This document shows, piece after piece, positions 34,277-43,100 of a stretch of DNA of 64,000 bases (position 1 is the first letter of the stretch; the number at the start of each line of letters is the position of its first letter). Location of the stretch: assembly GCF_011064615.1 (NCBI RefSeq), contig NZ_JAALJH010000012.1, forward strand, positions 1 through 64,000, written 5' to 3'. The DNA comes from Aquisphaera insulae (GTDB taxonomy: Bacteria > Planctomycetota > Planctomycetia > Isosphaerales > Isosphaeraceae). The notes beneath the pieces are model-generated. The model did no database searches, was not told the origin of the DNA, and saw only the letters and a list, made by a program, of their open reading frames with translations. The translations under genes and the position numbers were made by a program.

Positions 34277-35104
34277 ATGATGAACCGTCGACAGATGCTC
34301 TTGACGACCACCGCCGCCGGCGGCGCCTTCGCGGGCGGATGGGCCGCCCGGTCGCTCGCGACCGCGGCCCAGGCAGCCCCCGCGGCTCGGGCTGCGACCG
34401 ATCGCCCGGACGCGTCCCACGCGGCCCAGGCCGAGATCCTGATGCTCACCTACCCGCGATTCACGGCCCTCGACCTGATCGGCCCTCAGCACGTCTTCTC
34501 CCTCCTCGGACCCGAATTCAAGACATGGCTCGTCTGGAAGGACACGAACGAGGTCGTCTCGGATACGGGAGTGCCTTTCCGGCCGACGCGGACATTCCGC
34601 GATTGCGGGGACTCGCCCGCGGTCCTCTTCATCCCCGGCGGGACCGACGGCACCCTGGCGGCGATGGCCGATCGGGAGGTCCGCGAGTTCGTCGCCTCGC
34701 GCGGGGCCAAGGCGACCTTCGTGACGAGCGTCTGCACCGGGTCGCTCGTCCTGGGGGCCGCCGGGCTCTTGAAGGGCTACAAGGCCACGTCCCACTGGCT
34801 TGCCCTGGACGACCTCAAGAAGTTCGACGCGGAGCCGGTCTCGGAGCGGGTCGTCGTGGACCGCAACCGGGTGACCGGCGCAGGCGTCACCGCGGGGATC
34901 GATTTCGCCCTTACCCTGGCCGCCAGGCTCAAGGACGAGAAATACGCGAAAGCCGTGCAATTGATGATGGAATACGACCCTCATCCCCCTTTTCAATCGG
35001 GCAACCCCGGGGTCGCCGCACCGGACGACGTGAACTTGCTCCGGGCGATGGCAATCCCCTTCCACAATGAGCTCGGCGCCGTTGTCGAGCGACTGGCCAA
35101 GTGA
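34277..35104 (+). CDS. inhA: Tat-exported isonitrile hydratase homologue (DJ-1/PfpI superfamily)
   Basis: 275 residues. It begins MMNRRQMLLTTTAAGGAFAG, a twin-arginine-like signal, so the enzyme should act outside the cytoplasm. The mature part follows Pseudomonas isonitrile hydratase closely, as I remember it: YPRFTALDLIGP (D66), VTSVCTGSLVLGAAGLL (nucleophile C153), KATSHW, VTAGIDFALTLAA and the C-terminal VQLMMEYDPHPPF. That enzyme adds water to an isonitrile to give an N-formamide. It lies 1.9 kb from the isonitrile lipopeptide-type cluster that starts at 37047, which makes a role in processing or detoxifying that product likely. The ATG pair at 34277/34280 was chosen for the Tat signal. 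Confidence 0.83.
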   Translation: MMNRRQMLLTTTAAGGAFAGGWAARSLATAAQAAPAARAATDRPDASHAAQAEILMLTYPRFTALDLIGPQHVFSLLGPEFKTWLVWKDTNEVVSDTGVPFRPTRTFRDCGDSPAVLFIPGGTDGTLAAMADREVREFVASRGAKATFVTSVCTGSLVLGAAGLLKGYKATSHWLALDDLKKFDAEPVSERVVVDRNRVTGAGVTAGIDFALTLAARLKDEKYAKAVQLMMEYDPHPPFQSGNPGVAAPDDVNLLRAMAIPFHNELGAVVERLAK

Positions 35105-35147
35105 CCCAATTCGTCGAGAAACCCCGATGTCACCCCGAGGAAACCCC

Positions 35148-36032
35148 ATGAGCTGCCGATCCCTCCCCTGCCCTCTTCACCCCACCGAAGCCGCCGTTGC
35201 GACCGCTACTCCCCCGCCGGGGCGGTGGTGCCGCCTCGCCTTCCTGGCCGCGTCGATCGTCGTCCTGCTGTCGTCCTCTCCGGCGCGTGCCGGGTTCATC
35301 ATCACCGGCGGGAGTGCCGCGATCACCCTGACCGAGGGGAAGGCCGCCGCGATCAGCACGTTCAACGCGTACTTCGACGCCTTGGCCACTCGCACTCAGA
35401 TCCTCACCGACCCCGCGCCGGGGAATGCCCCCTGGACCTCGTCGGGGAATATCGTCACCTTGACCGACGATATCCGGCCGTACGGAGTGACTCCCACGCC
35501 CTATCCCGGGACGCCGGGTGTGACGCGGAGCCCTCAAGAGACCACGCTCGAGATCGAAAACACGAGCGATGTGCTGGGTTCGTGGACGCAATCCAACAAC
35601 GCATTCGGGTTCGTCGGCAATTCTACGCTCGGTGAGCAAATTGCGTTCACGCACATGCAGCGCTGGACGGGGCCCTTCACGGGCTCGCTGTTGTACGGCG
35701 ATTTCGCGCTTCGGTACACGGGGTCGAAGCTGGTACTGACGAGCAACATCGACTTCCTCAACGCGGCGTTCGCCGACCTCGGTGACGCGAAGATCTCCGT
35801 GCAGGGCGACATCCTCACGATCAGCGGGAACCTGCTCATCGGTGGCGGCCTTACCGTGCTCGATCCCGGTGCCGTCGCGGGCACGAATTTCGGCACGATC
35901 ACGATCACCGCGACCCTGAGGGACACGAACGCGGCCATCCCCGAGCCCTCCTCGGCTGTGCTCCTCGCGCTCGGCGGCGTCGGGGTCTCGGCGATCGTTC
36001 GTCGCCGCCCCGGACGGCAGCGGGGCGATTGA
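35148..36032 (+). CDS. PEP-CTERM exported protein
   Basis: 294 residues. A signal segment (LAFLAASIVVLLSSSPARA) precedes a beta-rich body. The C-terminus is a PEP-CTERM sorting signal: IPEPSSAVLLALGGVGVSAI then RRR. Exosortase EpsH-type systems remove such tails and attach or release proteins at the outer surface. No exosortase gene is in the window. The ATG at 35148 has GAGGAAA six bases upstream. It follows the isonitrile hydratase gene on the same strand by 43 bases. Confidence 0.83.
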   Translation: MSCRSLPCPLHPTEAAVATATPPPGRWCRLAFLAASIVVLLSSSPARAGFIITGGSAAITLTEGKAAAISTFNAYFDALATRTQILTDPAPGNAPWTSSGNIVTLTDDIRPYGVTPTPYPGTPGVTRSPQETTLEIENTSDVLGSWTQSNNAFGFVGNSTLGEQIAFTHMQRWTGPFTGSLLYGDFALRYTGSKLVLTSNIDFLNAAFADLGDAKISVQGDILTISGNLLIGGGLTVLDPGAVAGTNFGTITITATLRDTNAAIPEPSSAVLLALGGVGVSAIVRRRPGRQRGD

Positions 36033-36195
36033 GCCTCGGGGCCGGCGGGACGATGGCCCGCCCGGATGCGGGGGCCGTCGGCGGCCGTGGGCCCTGACGG
36101 CCCGGCGGGCGGGCTCCGCACCCGAACCGAGCCGCTGTACCTTCCACTCCGACGATTCCTCGACGATCTCATGCCCACTACACAAGGGAAATTCA

Positions 36196-37038
36196 ATGCA
36201 AAAGCATGTGCGAACCTATTCGGCTGCGATCCTCTTCATCCTGGCGACGGCCTCGATGCCGCCGGCCCGCGCGGACCAGGTCACCGGCGGATCGTTGACC
36301 CTCAACCTGGATGGCGCCGCCTTCGCCAATGATGTCAACGTAGCCGCCCTGGACGCGGTGCTCGGCGACTACTACGGCACGTCCTACGACACGAGCCAGA
36401 CGTTCCTCGAATTCGGCCGCTACATCTCCGGCAGCGAGATCGTCGGGCTCTCTGCTAACGACCTGCGGCCCGGCACCGCCGCCAGCTTCGCCGACCTCCG
36501 CCAGGGGTGGGTCCGCCCGTCGTCGACCGGCCTGGTATTCGACGTCAACGGTTCGACCGCGGCCGCCGGCCCGACCACTAACTTCACCTACGATCCGTCC
36601 AACGTGGCGGGGACGGCCTCTGGCCAGATCGGCACGGCCGGCGCGGTGAGCTTCTGGTACGGCAACGATCCCCTCATCGCCACGGGTTCGATCTGGAACG
36701 CTTTCGGCAATTTCACGCTCCAGTACGACGCTGCCCGCGCCGTCGGCGGCGACAGCGGCTGGTATCTGAGCAACACCATCATGGGGGTCGTCCCCGTGTT
36801 CGATACGCAGAACGTCGTGGTGACGACCACGGCGGGGGGGCTGTCTATCAGCGGCGATCTCGTGTATGCCCCCGAGTTCAGCGAGTTCTTCTTCGGCGGT
36901 CCGCCCGCGGGCCAGAACGTCGGCCGCTTTTCGTTGAACGCCACATCGGTCCCCGAGCCAGCCTCGATGGTCCTGCTGGGCTCGGGGCTCGTCGGCGTGA
37001 TCTCCCTCGCGGCTCGCCGACGCGCGGGCGGGAGGTAA
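36196..37038 (+). CDS. PEP-CTERM exported protein
   Basis: 280 residues with a signal peptide (AAILFILATASMPPARA) and a VPEPASMVLLGSGLVGVISL then AARRR sorting tail. The body is beta-rich with no catalytic motif and resembles the preceding gene only in its sorting signal and general build. It ends nine bases before the acyl-AMP ligase, so it may be co-transcribed with the biosynthetic genes; a link is unproven. Confidence 0.85.
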   Translation: MQKHVRTYSAAILFILATASMPPARADQVTGGSLTLNLDGAAFANDVNVAALDAVLGDYYGTSYDTSQTFLEFGRYISGSEIVGLSANDLRPGTAASFADLRQGWVRPSSTGLVFDVNGSTAAAGPTTNFTYDPSNVAGTASGQIGTAGAVSFWYGNDPLIATGSIWNAFGNFTLQYDAARAVGGDSGWYLSNTIMGVVPVFDTQNVVVTTTAGGLSISGDLVYAPEFSEFFFGGPPAGQNVGRFSLNATSVPEPASMVLLGSGLVGVISLAARRRAGGR

Positions 37039-37046
37039 CCGGAAAG

Positions 37047-38621
37047 ATGTCGAGCACCTGCACCGATCCGCCCGGCACGCTCTCGCTGGCCTGTACCACC
37101 CTCGCGACGTCCCTGGGCGACCGTACGGCCTTCCGATTCGAGGAGGAGTCGGTCGGGTTCGCCGAGCTGGACCGTCGCGCCGACCGGATCGCCGCGGCGC
37201 TTCGCGACGCGGGGATCGGGCCGGGCGACCGGGTCGCGATCCTGGCGAAGGACTCGCTGGCCAGTTACGAGGTGCTGTTCGGGGCGGCTCGGGCGCGTGC
37301 GGTGCTCGTGCCCATCAACTGGCGGCTCTCTCCGAAGGAAGCCGCTTACATCGTCGCCGACAGCGGCTCGAAGTTCCTCTTCACCTCCGTGGAGTCGATC
37401 TCTCGCTTGCGCGAGTGCGGCGGGCTTCCATGCGAGCCGCGCGTCATCTCCCTCGATGGTCCCGCCGGGGGTGACTCGTATGAGTCCTGGCGCGATCGGC
37501 CGAGAGCGCCGGTCGCGGTCGACGGGCACGACGAGGAGGACCCGGTCGTCCAGGTCTACACCTCCGGTACGACGGGCCACCCGAAGGGGGTCGTCCTGCC
37601 CAACCGGACCTTCTTCCACCTTCTGCGTGGCATGCGGGCGGAAGGGGACGTTTGGATGGACCTCGGCGCGGGAGACCGCCTCTTGCTGTCCCTCCCCCAG
37701 TTCCACATCGGGGGGCTCTGGTGGGCCGTCCAGGGCTATCTGGCCGGCGCCACCGGCATCGTGATCGAGTCGTTCCAGCCGACAGTGGTTATCGAACTCA
37801 TTCAGCGATGGCGAATCACGAAGGTGCCGCTCGTGCCGGCGATGATCCAGTTCGTCCTGGCCGAACCAGCGTCGATCTCGGCCGACTTCTCGAGCGTGAC
37901 GGGACTGCTCTACGGCGGTTCTCCCATCTCCCCCGCGCTGCTGGAGCGGGCGATGGACCTCTTCCGCTGTGACTTCTTCCAGATCTACGGGCTGACCGAG
38001 ACCGGAAACATGGCCGTCTGCCTGCGGCCGAAGGACCACGCGCGGGGGGGCGGCCGGCTGCTCTCCGCGGGCCGGCCGTTGCCGGGGGTCGAGGCGAAGG
38101 TTATCGGGCCGGACGGCCGGCGGCTCTCGCCCGGCATGACCGGCGAGATCTGCTTGAAGTCCCCCTCGCGGATGATCGGCTACTGGAACGACGCCGAAGC
38201 GACCCGGGCCACCCTGGTCAACGGCTGGATTCACACCGGCGACGCCGGCTATCTCGACGAGGAGGGATACCTCTTCGTCACCGACCGGATCAAGGACCTC
38301 ATCATCTACGCCGGCGAGAACGTCTCTCCCGCCGAGGTCGAGGCGGCCCTGCGGCTTCATCCGGCAGTGCAGGAGGCGGCGGTGGTCGGTGCGCCCGACG
38401 ACCGCTGGGGCGAAATCATCAGGGCCTTCGTCGTCCTCCGGCCCGGGGAGTCGGTGAAGGCGAAGGATCTCTCCCGGTTCGCCCGCGGGCATCTCGCGGA
38501 TTTCAAGGTCCCCCGATCGTTCGAGTTCGTCGACTCCCTGCCTCGCAACCCCAGCGGCAAGCTCCTCCGACGCGAACTGAGGTCGGCCCTCTGGCAAGGC
38601 CGCGGGCGACTCGTGAACTGA
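37047..38621 (+). CDS. Acyl-AMP ligase (ScoC/FadD10-like)
   Basis: 524 residues, an ANL-superfamily enzyme: AMP motif YTSGTTGHPKG near residue 174, YGLTETGN, TGDAGYLDEEGYLFVTDR and the C-terminal NPSGKLLRREL. It activates a carboxylic acid as the acyl-AMP for transfer to an acyl carrier protein or CoA. Its place beside ScoE- and ScoD-like genes and an ACP-bearing NRPS matches ScoC of Streptomyces coeruleorubidus and FadD10 of M. tuberculosis, which load a fatty acid and later the isonitrile acid onto ACP. ATG 37047 follows GGGAGG. Only ANL identity is certain by sequence; the specificity is contextual. Confidence 0.85.
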   Translation: MSSTCTDPPGTLSLACTTLATSLGDRTAFRFEEESVGFAELDRRADRIAAALRDAGIGPGDRVAILAKDSLASYEVLFGAARARAVLVPINWRLSPKEAAYIVADSGSKFLFTSVESISRLRECGGLPCEPRVISLDGPAGGDSYESWRDRPRAPVAVDGHDEEDPVVQVYTSGTTGHPKGVVLPNRTFFHLLRGMRAEGDVWMDLGAGDRLLLSLPQFHIGGLWWAVQGYLAGATGIVIESFQPTVVIELIQRWRITKVPLVPAMIQFVLAEPASISADFSSVTGLLYGGSPISPALLERAMDLFRCDFFQIYGLTETGNMAVCLRPKDHARGGGRLLSAGRPLPGVEAKVIGPDGRRLSPGMTGEICLKSPSRMIGYWNDAEATRATLVNGWIHTGDAGYLDEEGYLFVTDRIKDLIIYAGENVSPAEVEAALRLHPAVQEAAVVGAPDDRWGEIIRAFVVLRPGESVKAKDLSRFARGHLADFKVPRSFEFVDSLPRNPSGKLLRRELRSALWQGRGRLVN

Positions 38622-38696
38622 CGGGTCGGCGGGCGACACCCGCCGATTCTCATTCGTTCTCCTTCCAGGATCCAGGCGACAGAAGAGGCCTTCACC

Positions 38697-39590
38697 ATGT
38701 CCCAGGCAACGGTAGCACTGCAAGTTGTCGAGCCCCGGGCGGGCGAGATCGGCGCGGAGGTTCGCGGCATCGACGTCAAGCGATTGCCGGCCGGATCGCC
38801 CGAGTTTGGCGAGATCAGGAACCTGATCTATCGCCATCGGCTGGTCGTCATCCGCGGCCAGCAACTCGACGAAGCCCAGTACGTCGAGTTCGCCCGAAAG
38901 ATGGGCCGGCCGCAGGTCTACTTCCAGTCGAACTACCACCACCCGGATCACCCCGAGATATTCGTCTCGTCGAACGTCAAGGAGCAGGGGCGGAAGATCG
39001 GCGTTGCCGGGACCGGGAACTACTGGCATACCGACTGCTCGTTCGAGCAGAAGCCCCTGTCGTGGACATCGATCTATCCGCAGGTCTTCGAGCCGAAACG
39101 GCGCGGAACGCTCTACATCGACATGACGAAGGTGTACCGCGACCTGCCGTCGGAGTTGCGGGCCCGCGTTGACGGCGCCACGGCGATCCACGCCGGCCAG
39201 TTGCGCTACAAGGTGCAGGAGTCGGACATCGACCGATCCTTGAAGGAGCTCCTCGAGCGGATCGATCGCGAGGTCCCACCCGTCCGGCATCCGGCCGTCA
39301 TCACTCACCCGGTTACGAAGGAGAGGATCCTCTACCTCAACAGCGGCTTCACGGTCCGGCTCGAGGGCCTGAATCACGAGGAGAACGCCGCGACGCTCAA
39401 GGGGCTGTTCGACTTCATCGAGCGGGAGGAGCACGTCCATGACCATCGCTGGGACGAGGGAGACCTGATCATCTGGGACAATCGATCCCTGGTCCACATG
39501 TCCACGTCGGTCTCGCCGGGAGAGCGGAGCAAGAGCTACCGGATCGGGATCTACGACGGCCAGCCTTTCTACGAGGGACTCCAGTCGTGA
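38697..39590 (+). CDS. scoE: Fe(II)/2-oxoglutarate-dependent oxidase, ScoE/Rv0097-like
   Basis: 297 residues of the TauD/TfdA family. The metal triad is H111-x-D113 in YWHTDCSFEQKP and H267 in DNRSLVHMS, with R282 (SYRIGIYDG) in the place of the 2-oxoglutarate arginine. In actinobacteria a member with similar neighbours, ScoE (Rv0097 in M. tuberculosis), converts an N-carboxymethyl (glycine-derived) 3-amino acyl group into an isonitrile. The QSNYHHPDHPEIFVSSN stretch also resembles what I remember of that subfamily. TauD proteins acting on other substrates share the triad, so the assignment depends on its neighbours. The stop overlaps the next start (GTGA). Confidence 0.85.
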   Translation: MSQATVALQVVEPRAGEIGAEVRGIDVKRLPAGSPEFGEIRNLIYRHRLVVIRGQQLDEAQYVEFARKMGRPQVYFQSNYHHPDHPEIFVSSNVKEQGRKIGVAGTGNYWHTDCSFEQKPLSWTSIYPQVFEPKRRGTLYIDMTKVYRDLPSELRARVDGATAIHAGQLRYKVQESDIDRSLKELLERIDREVPPVRHPAVITHPVTKERILYLNSGFTVRLEGLNHEENAATLKGLFDFIEREEHVHDHRWDEGDLIIWDNRSLVHMSTSVSPGERSKSYRIGIYDGQPFYEGLQS

Positions 39591-40117
39591 ATAACCAACT
39601 TCACCTCGCGGCGGGGGTCGAGACCATGCTCGCCCCCGATTTCCTCGATCGCGTGCTGGGCCCTTACCGGCCGAACTGTCGCTACCTGCGGGCCGCAAGG
39701 GCCGAGTTCGATGGCGTGCCGGGTTGGGAATCTCTCGTGATCCGGGGCGAGTTTGCAATCGACGCGTCGTGCTACATCGACGATACGGGCCACTTCAACG
39801 CCGTCGAATTCAATATCTGCTACAACCAGCTTGCCTACGTCCATCTGGCCCATTGCATCCGGCACGGCCTGATGCCGGCGCTCCTTGGCTACGACCTGCA
39901 GGGCTTCCATCGGCTCCAACTCTCGAACTTCCTGATCGCGAACATCAACAGCAGCTACCACTCCCCGTTGAGCCCGCGGCGTTTCTCCGGCGAGGTCCGG
40001 GTCGTCTCCGCGAAGAAGCGATCGAGATTCTCGATCCTCAGGACGACCTGCCGATTCCGCGACGGCGCGGATGGGCGATCCGACGGCGAGGTCAAGCTGG
40101 TCGTCCTTCGTCCCTGA
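39587..40117 (+). CDS. scoD: FcoT-type hot-dog protein, ScoD/Rv0098-like
   Basis: 176 residues. The segment NAVEFNICYNQLAYVHLAH, followed by SNFLIANINSSYHSP, is the hallmark of the FcoT family (Rv0098 of M. tuberculosis), a hot-dog-fold enzyme. In isonitrile lipopeptide pathways the homologue ScoD adds glycine to an unsaturated acyl-ACP and releases the product. Start GTG at 39587 overlaps the ScoE-like stop by four bases, so translation is coupled; the first NRPS begins 38 bases later. Few families share this motif, so this gene makes the pathway assignment specific. Confidence 0.87.
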   Translation: MNNQLHLAAGVETMLAPDFLDRVLGPYRPNCRYLRAARAEFDGVPGWESLVIRGEFAIDASCYIDDTGHFNAVEFNICYNQLAYVHLAHCIRHGLMPALLGYDLQGFHRLQLSNFLIANINSSYHSPLSPRRFSGEVRVVSAKKRSRFSILRTTCRFRDGADGRSDGEVKLVVLRP

Positions 40118-40155
40118 TGCGATGGCGAACTCCCGGGAATTCTGCTGAGGTCATC

Positions 40156-43100
40156 ATGTCCGAATGTCTCGATCAGCTTCGCCTTGCGGCTCCTGCCAGC
40201 CGCGAGCGGCAGCTCGCGAACGTGATCCGGGATCGCCTGGCCGAATTCCTGGGCTATGACTCGGCCGAGGATGTGGGAGCCGGCGAGACCTTCGCGGAAC
40301 TCGGGGCCGACTCGAGCCAGGCGGTCGAGTTCAAGCTGATCCTCGACGACCTGCTCGACATGAGGCTCAGCTCGACGGTGCTGTTCCAGCACCCGACCGC
40401 GGAGCGCCTGGCGGCCTACCTGATCGAAGAGCTGGGCGATCGCCTGGACGGGGCGGGGACCCGTGTCCGGGAGATCCGGAGTGCCCCTCCGGATGGACCG
40501 AAGTGGGAGGACGTCCGCCCGGGCCCGGAGGTCGCCATCGTGGCCGTCGCCTGCCGGTTCCCGGGGGCTTCCGGATCGGCCGCTCTCTTTCAGAAATCGC
40601 TCGAAGGCCGATATCTCGCCATCGGCGACGGCCCGGGCCTGGGCTATGGCCGGCTCGACGACTCTCGAGTCGAGGATCGTCAGGGCCGATCGACCTTCGA
40701 GGTGATCGATGAGCTGCTATCTCGTCGCGAAGCCGGGCGATGTCGCTTCGCGACGCGGAAGACGGGAGTCTTCCTGAACGCGGAACTCCCGTGTGAGGGG
40801 GCCGACGCGACGGCGCCGGCTTATCGCGTCCCGCTCGCCAATCGGGTCTCCTTCAGGTTTGACCTGCGGGGCCCGAGCGAGACGGTCAACGCCTTCTGCG
40901 CGGGGGCCTACCTCTCACTCCATCGGGCCGTGCTCGCCCTCAGGGCCGGCGAATGCCGGCAGGCGATCGTGGGGGGAGTGAACCTGATCGACGGGGACGG
41001 ATTTCGTCGGGCGGCGGATTCTGGGGCCTACGCGGCGCTGCTCGCCGCCGACAATCACGTCCGCAGCTTCGGCAGGAAGGCTTGCGGATTCGTCCGGAGC
41101 GAAGGGATCGGCGTGGCACTCCTCAAGCCACTCGGGGAGGCCGAGGAAGACGGCGACGAGATCCTGGCTTTGGTCCGGGGCGTGGCCGTCGAGCACGGCG
41201 GCCGGGGATTCTCGATGGAGGCGCCGAACGTCGAGGCCATCGCCGGCACGGCCCTGCGTTGCCTCAGGCGGGCCGGGCTGAGGCCGGAGGACGTTGGCTA
41301 CTTGGAGGCCCACGGCATCGGCAACCCATTCGCGGATGCCCTCGAGCTCGCCGCGTTGCGCCGGGTCTACACCTCGCGTGATGCGGCCATTTCCTGGCAC
41401 CTGAGCTGCGTCAAGCCATCGGTCGGCCATCCCGAACTCGCGTCCGGGATGGCGTCGCTGATCAAGGCCATAGAGGCGATCCGGAGCCGTACGCTTCCGC
41501 CCCTCGCCACGGCGGGGGACCTCATCGACGATCTCCCCGAAGGACATCGCTTCGTCTTCGAGTCCTCCCCGATACCCTGGTCGCCGGGCGTGGGCCCCCG
41601 GCGCGTGGCCCTGAACAGCTACAGCATCGGCGGCCTCAATGCCCACGTCATCCTGGAGGAACCCCCGGTCGGGCTCCACGCCCCGGGGGATCGCCGCCCC
41701 GCGAGATCCCGTTGGGATGATGCGGATGGCCGGGCGGATGAGAGCCGCGGCGACGCCAAGGTCCCGGCCGAAGCGGCGACGGGGCTCCTCTCGCTGGCGG
41801 CCGAGGTGTTCGAGATCGATGCCGGCCGCATCGACGGATCGCTGTCGTTCGCGAAGATGGGCCTCGATTCGATCAAGATCGTCGAATTCATCCAGCGGGC
41901 GAATGAGGAGCTCGGCATGGACCTCCGCTTCTCGGAGGTGATCACGGCGGGGAGATTCGGCGACATCCTGAATCGGGGCGGCGATCGGCCCGGGCGGCGT
42001 GAGCCCATCAGGGCCCCGCGCGGGGTCGTAGCCGGGCAGAGATTCCCCGCCTCCGAGACCCAGCGGGGCATGTGGTATGTCAGCGAGGTGCTCGACCGAA
42101 GCACGAGCTATAACGTCCCCATCCTGATGCATCTGGCCGCGCCGCTGGACCGCGACCGTTTCGAACGGGTGATGGAAGGCGTCCTCGACGACCATCCGGC
42201 CCTCCGGGTCGCATTCGTCCCCGATGCCGGGTCGGGGGAGATCGTCCAGCAAGTGCTGCCGGCGCCGGGCCTCGTCTCTTTACGGACGCTCGATCTGGGC
42301 GGCGACGATCCGCCGCGAGAGCGGATGGTCCGCGAGCTTCGCCGGCCTTTCCCACTAGGAATGGGCCCACTCATGCGGGCGTTCCACGTCCGGAGGGATG
42401 GAGCGGGGGAATCCGTCCTGCTAATCGTCCATCACCTCATCATCGACGGATTCTCGGCGGTCCGCCTCGTGAACGAGATCTGGCGGCGCTACGACTCGAC
42501 GGTGCCGCCAGACGGGCGAGGGCCGGCGGCGCCGGAGGCCGAGGCGGCCCTCTTTGACTTCGTCGACTGGGAACGCGGCTATCTGCTCGGGTGTCAGGCG
42601 GAGGCGGACCGGCGATACTGGGTCGAGCACCTTCGCGGCGTCTGCCCGCGGCTCGACCTGCCCAGCGACGCTGGGTTCATCCCGCCGGACCGGGCCGTTG
42701 GTGTCGGCTGCGAGTCAACGACGCTCGAATCCGAGCCGTTGCGGTCGGTGAAGGCCCTGGCGGCGAGATGCCATGCCTCTCCGTCGGCCACGATGCTCGC
42801 GGCGTTCTTCGCCTTTCTGGGGAGGGTGTCGGGCCAGGACGACATGGCCGTGACGACCCCGGTCGGGCTGCGGCCCCGGCCCCGGTTCCGCGACGGCATC
42901 GGCTGCTTCCTCAATCTCGTCGTGACCCGCGCCAGGCCCGCTCCGGAGAGGCCGTTCGCCGAGCTGCTGCGGGAAGTGCGGGAGTCCTTCGCGAGCGGGA
43001 TCGACCATTGCGCCTATCCCTATTCAAGGCTGCTGCCCGATCTCGGACTCTCCCTCAATCATCGAGCGGAATCCGCGTTCCCCATATCGTTCACCTACCA

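Noticed and set aside
36588..39758. Minus-strand frame of 1056 codons opposite the PEP-CTERM, ligase and ScoE-like genes
   Set aside because: No signal, domain or motif; it exactly opposes three well-supported genes and is a GC artefact.
40528..41670. Idea that the KS domain is degenerate
   Set aside because: Cys248, His386 and His425 are all in their expected contexts, although the flanks (AFCAGAY, EAHGIGN) differ from the classical consensus.
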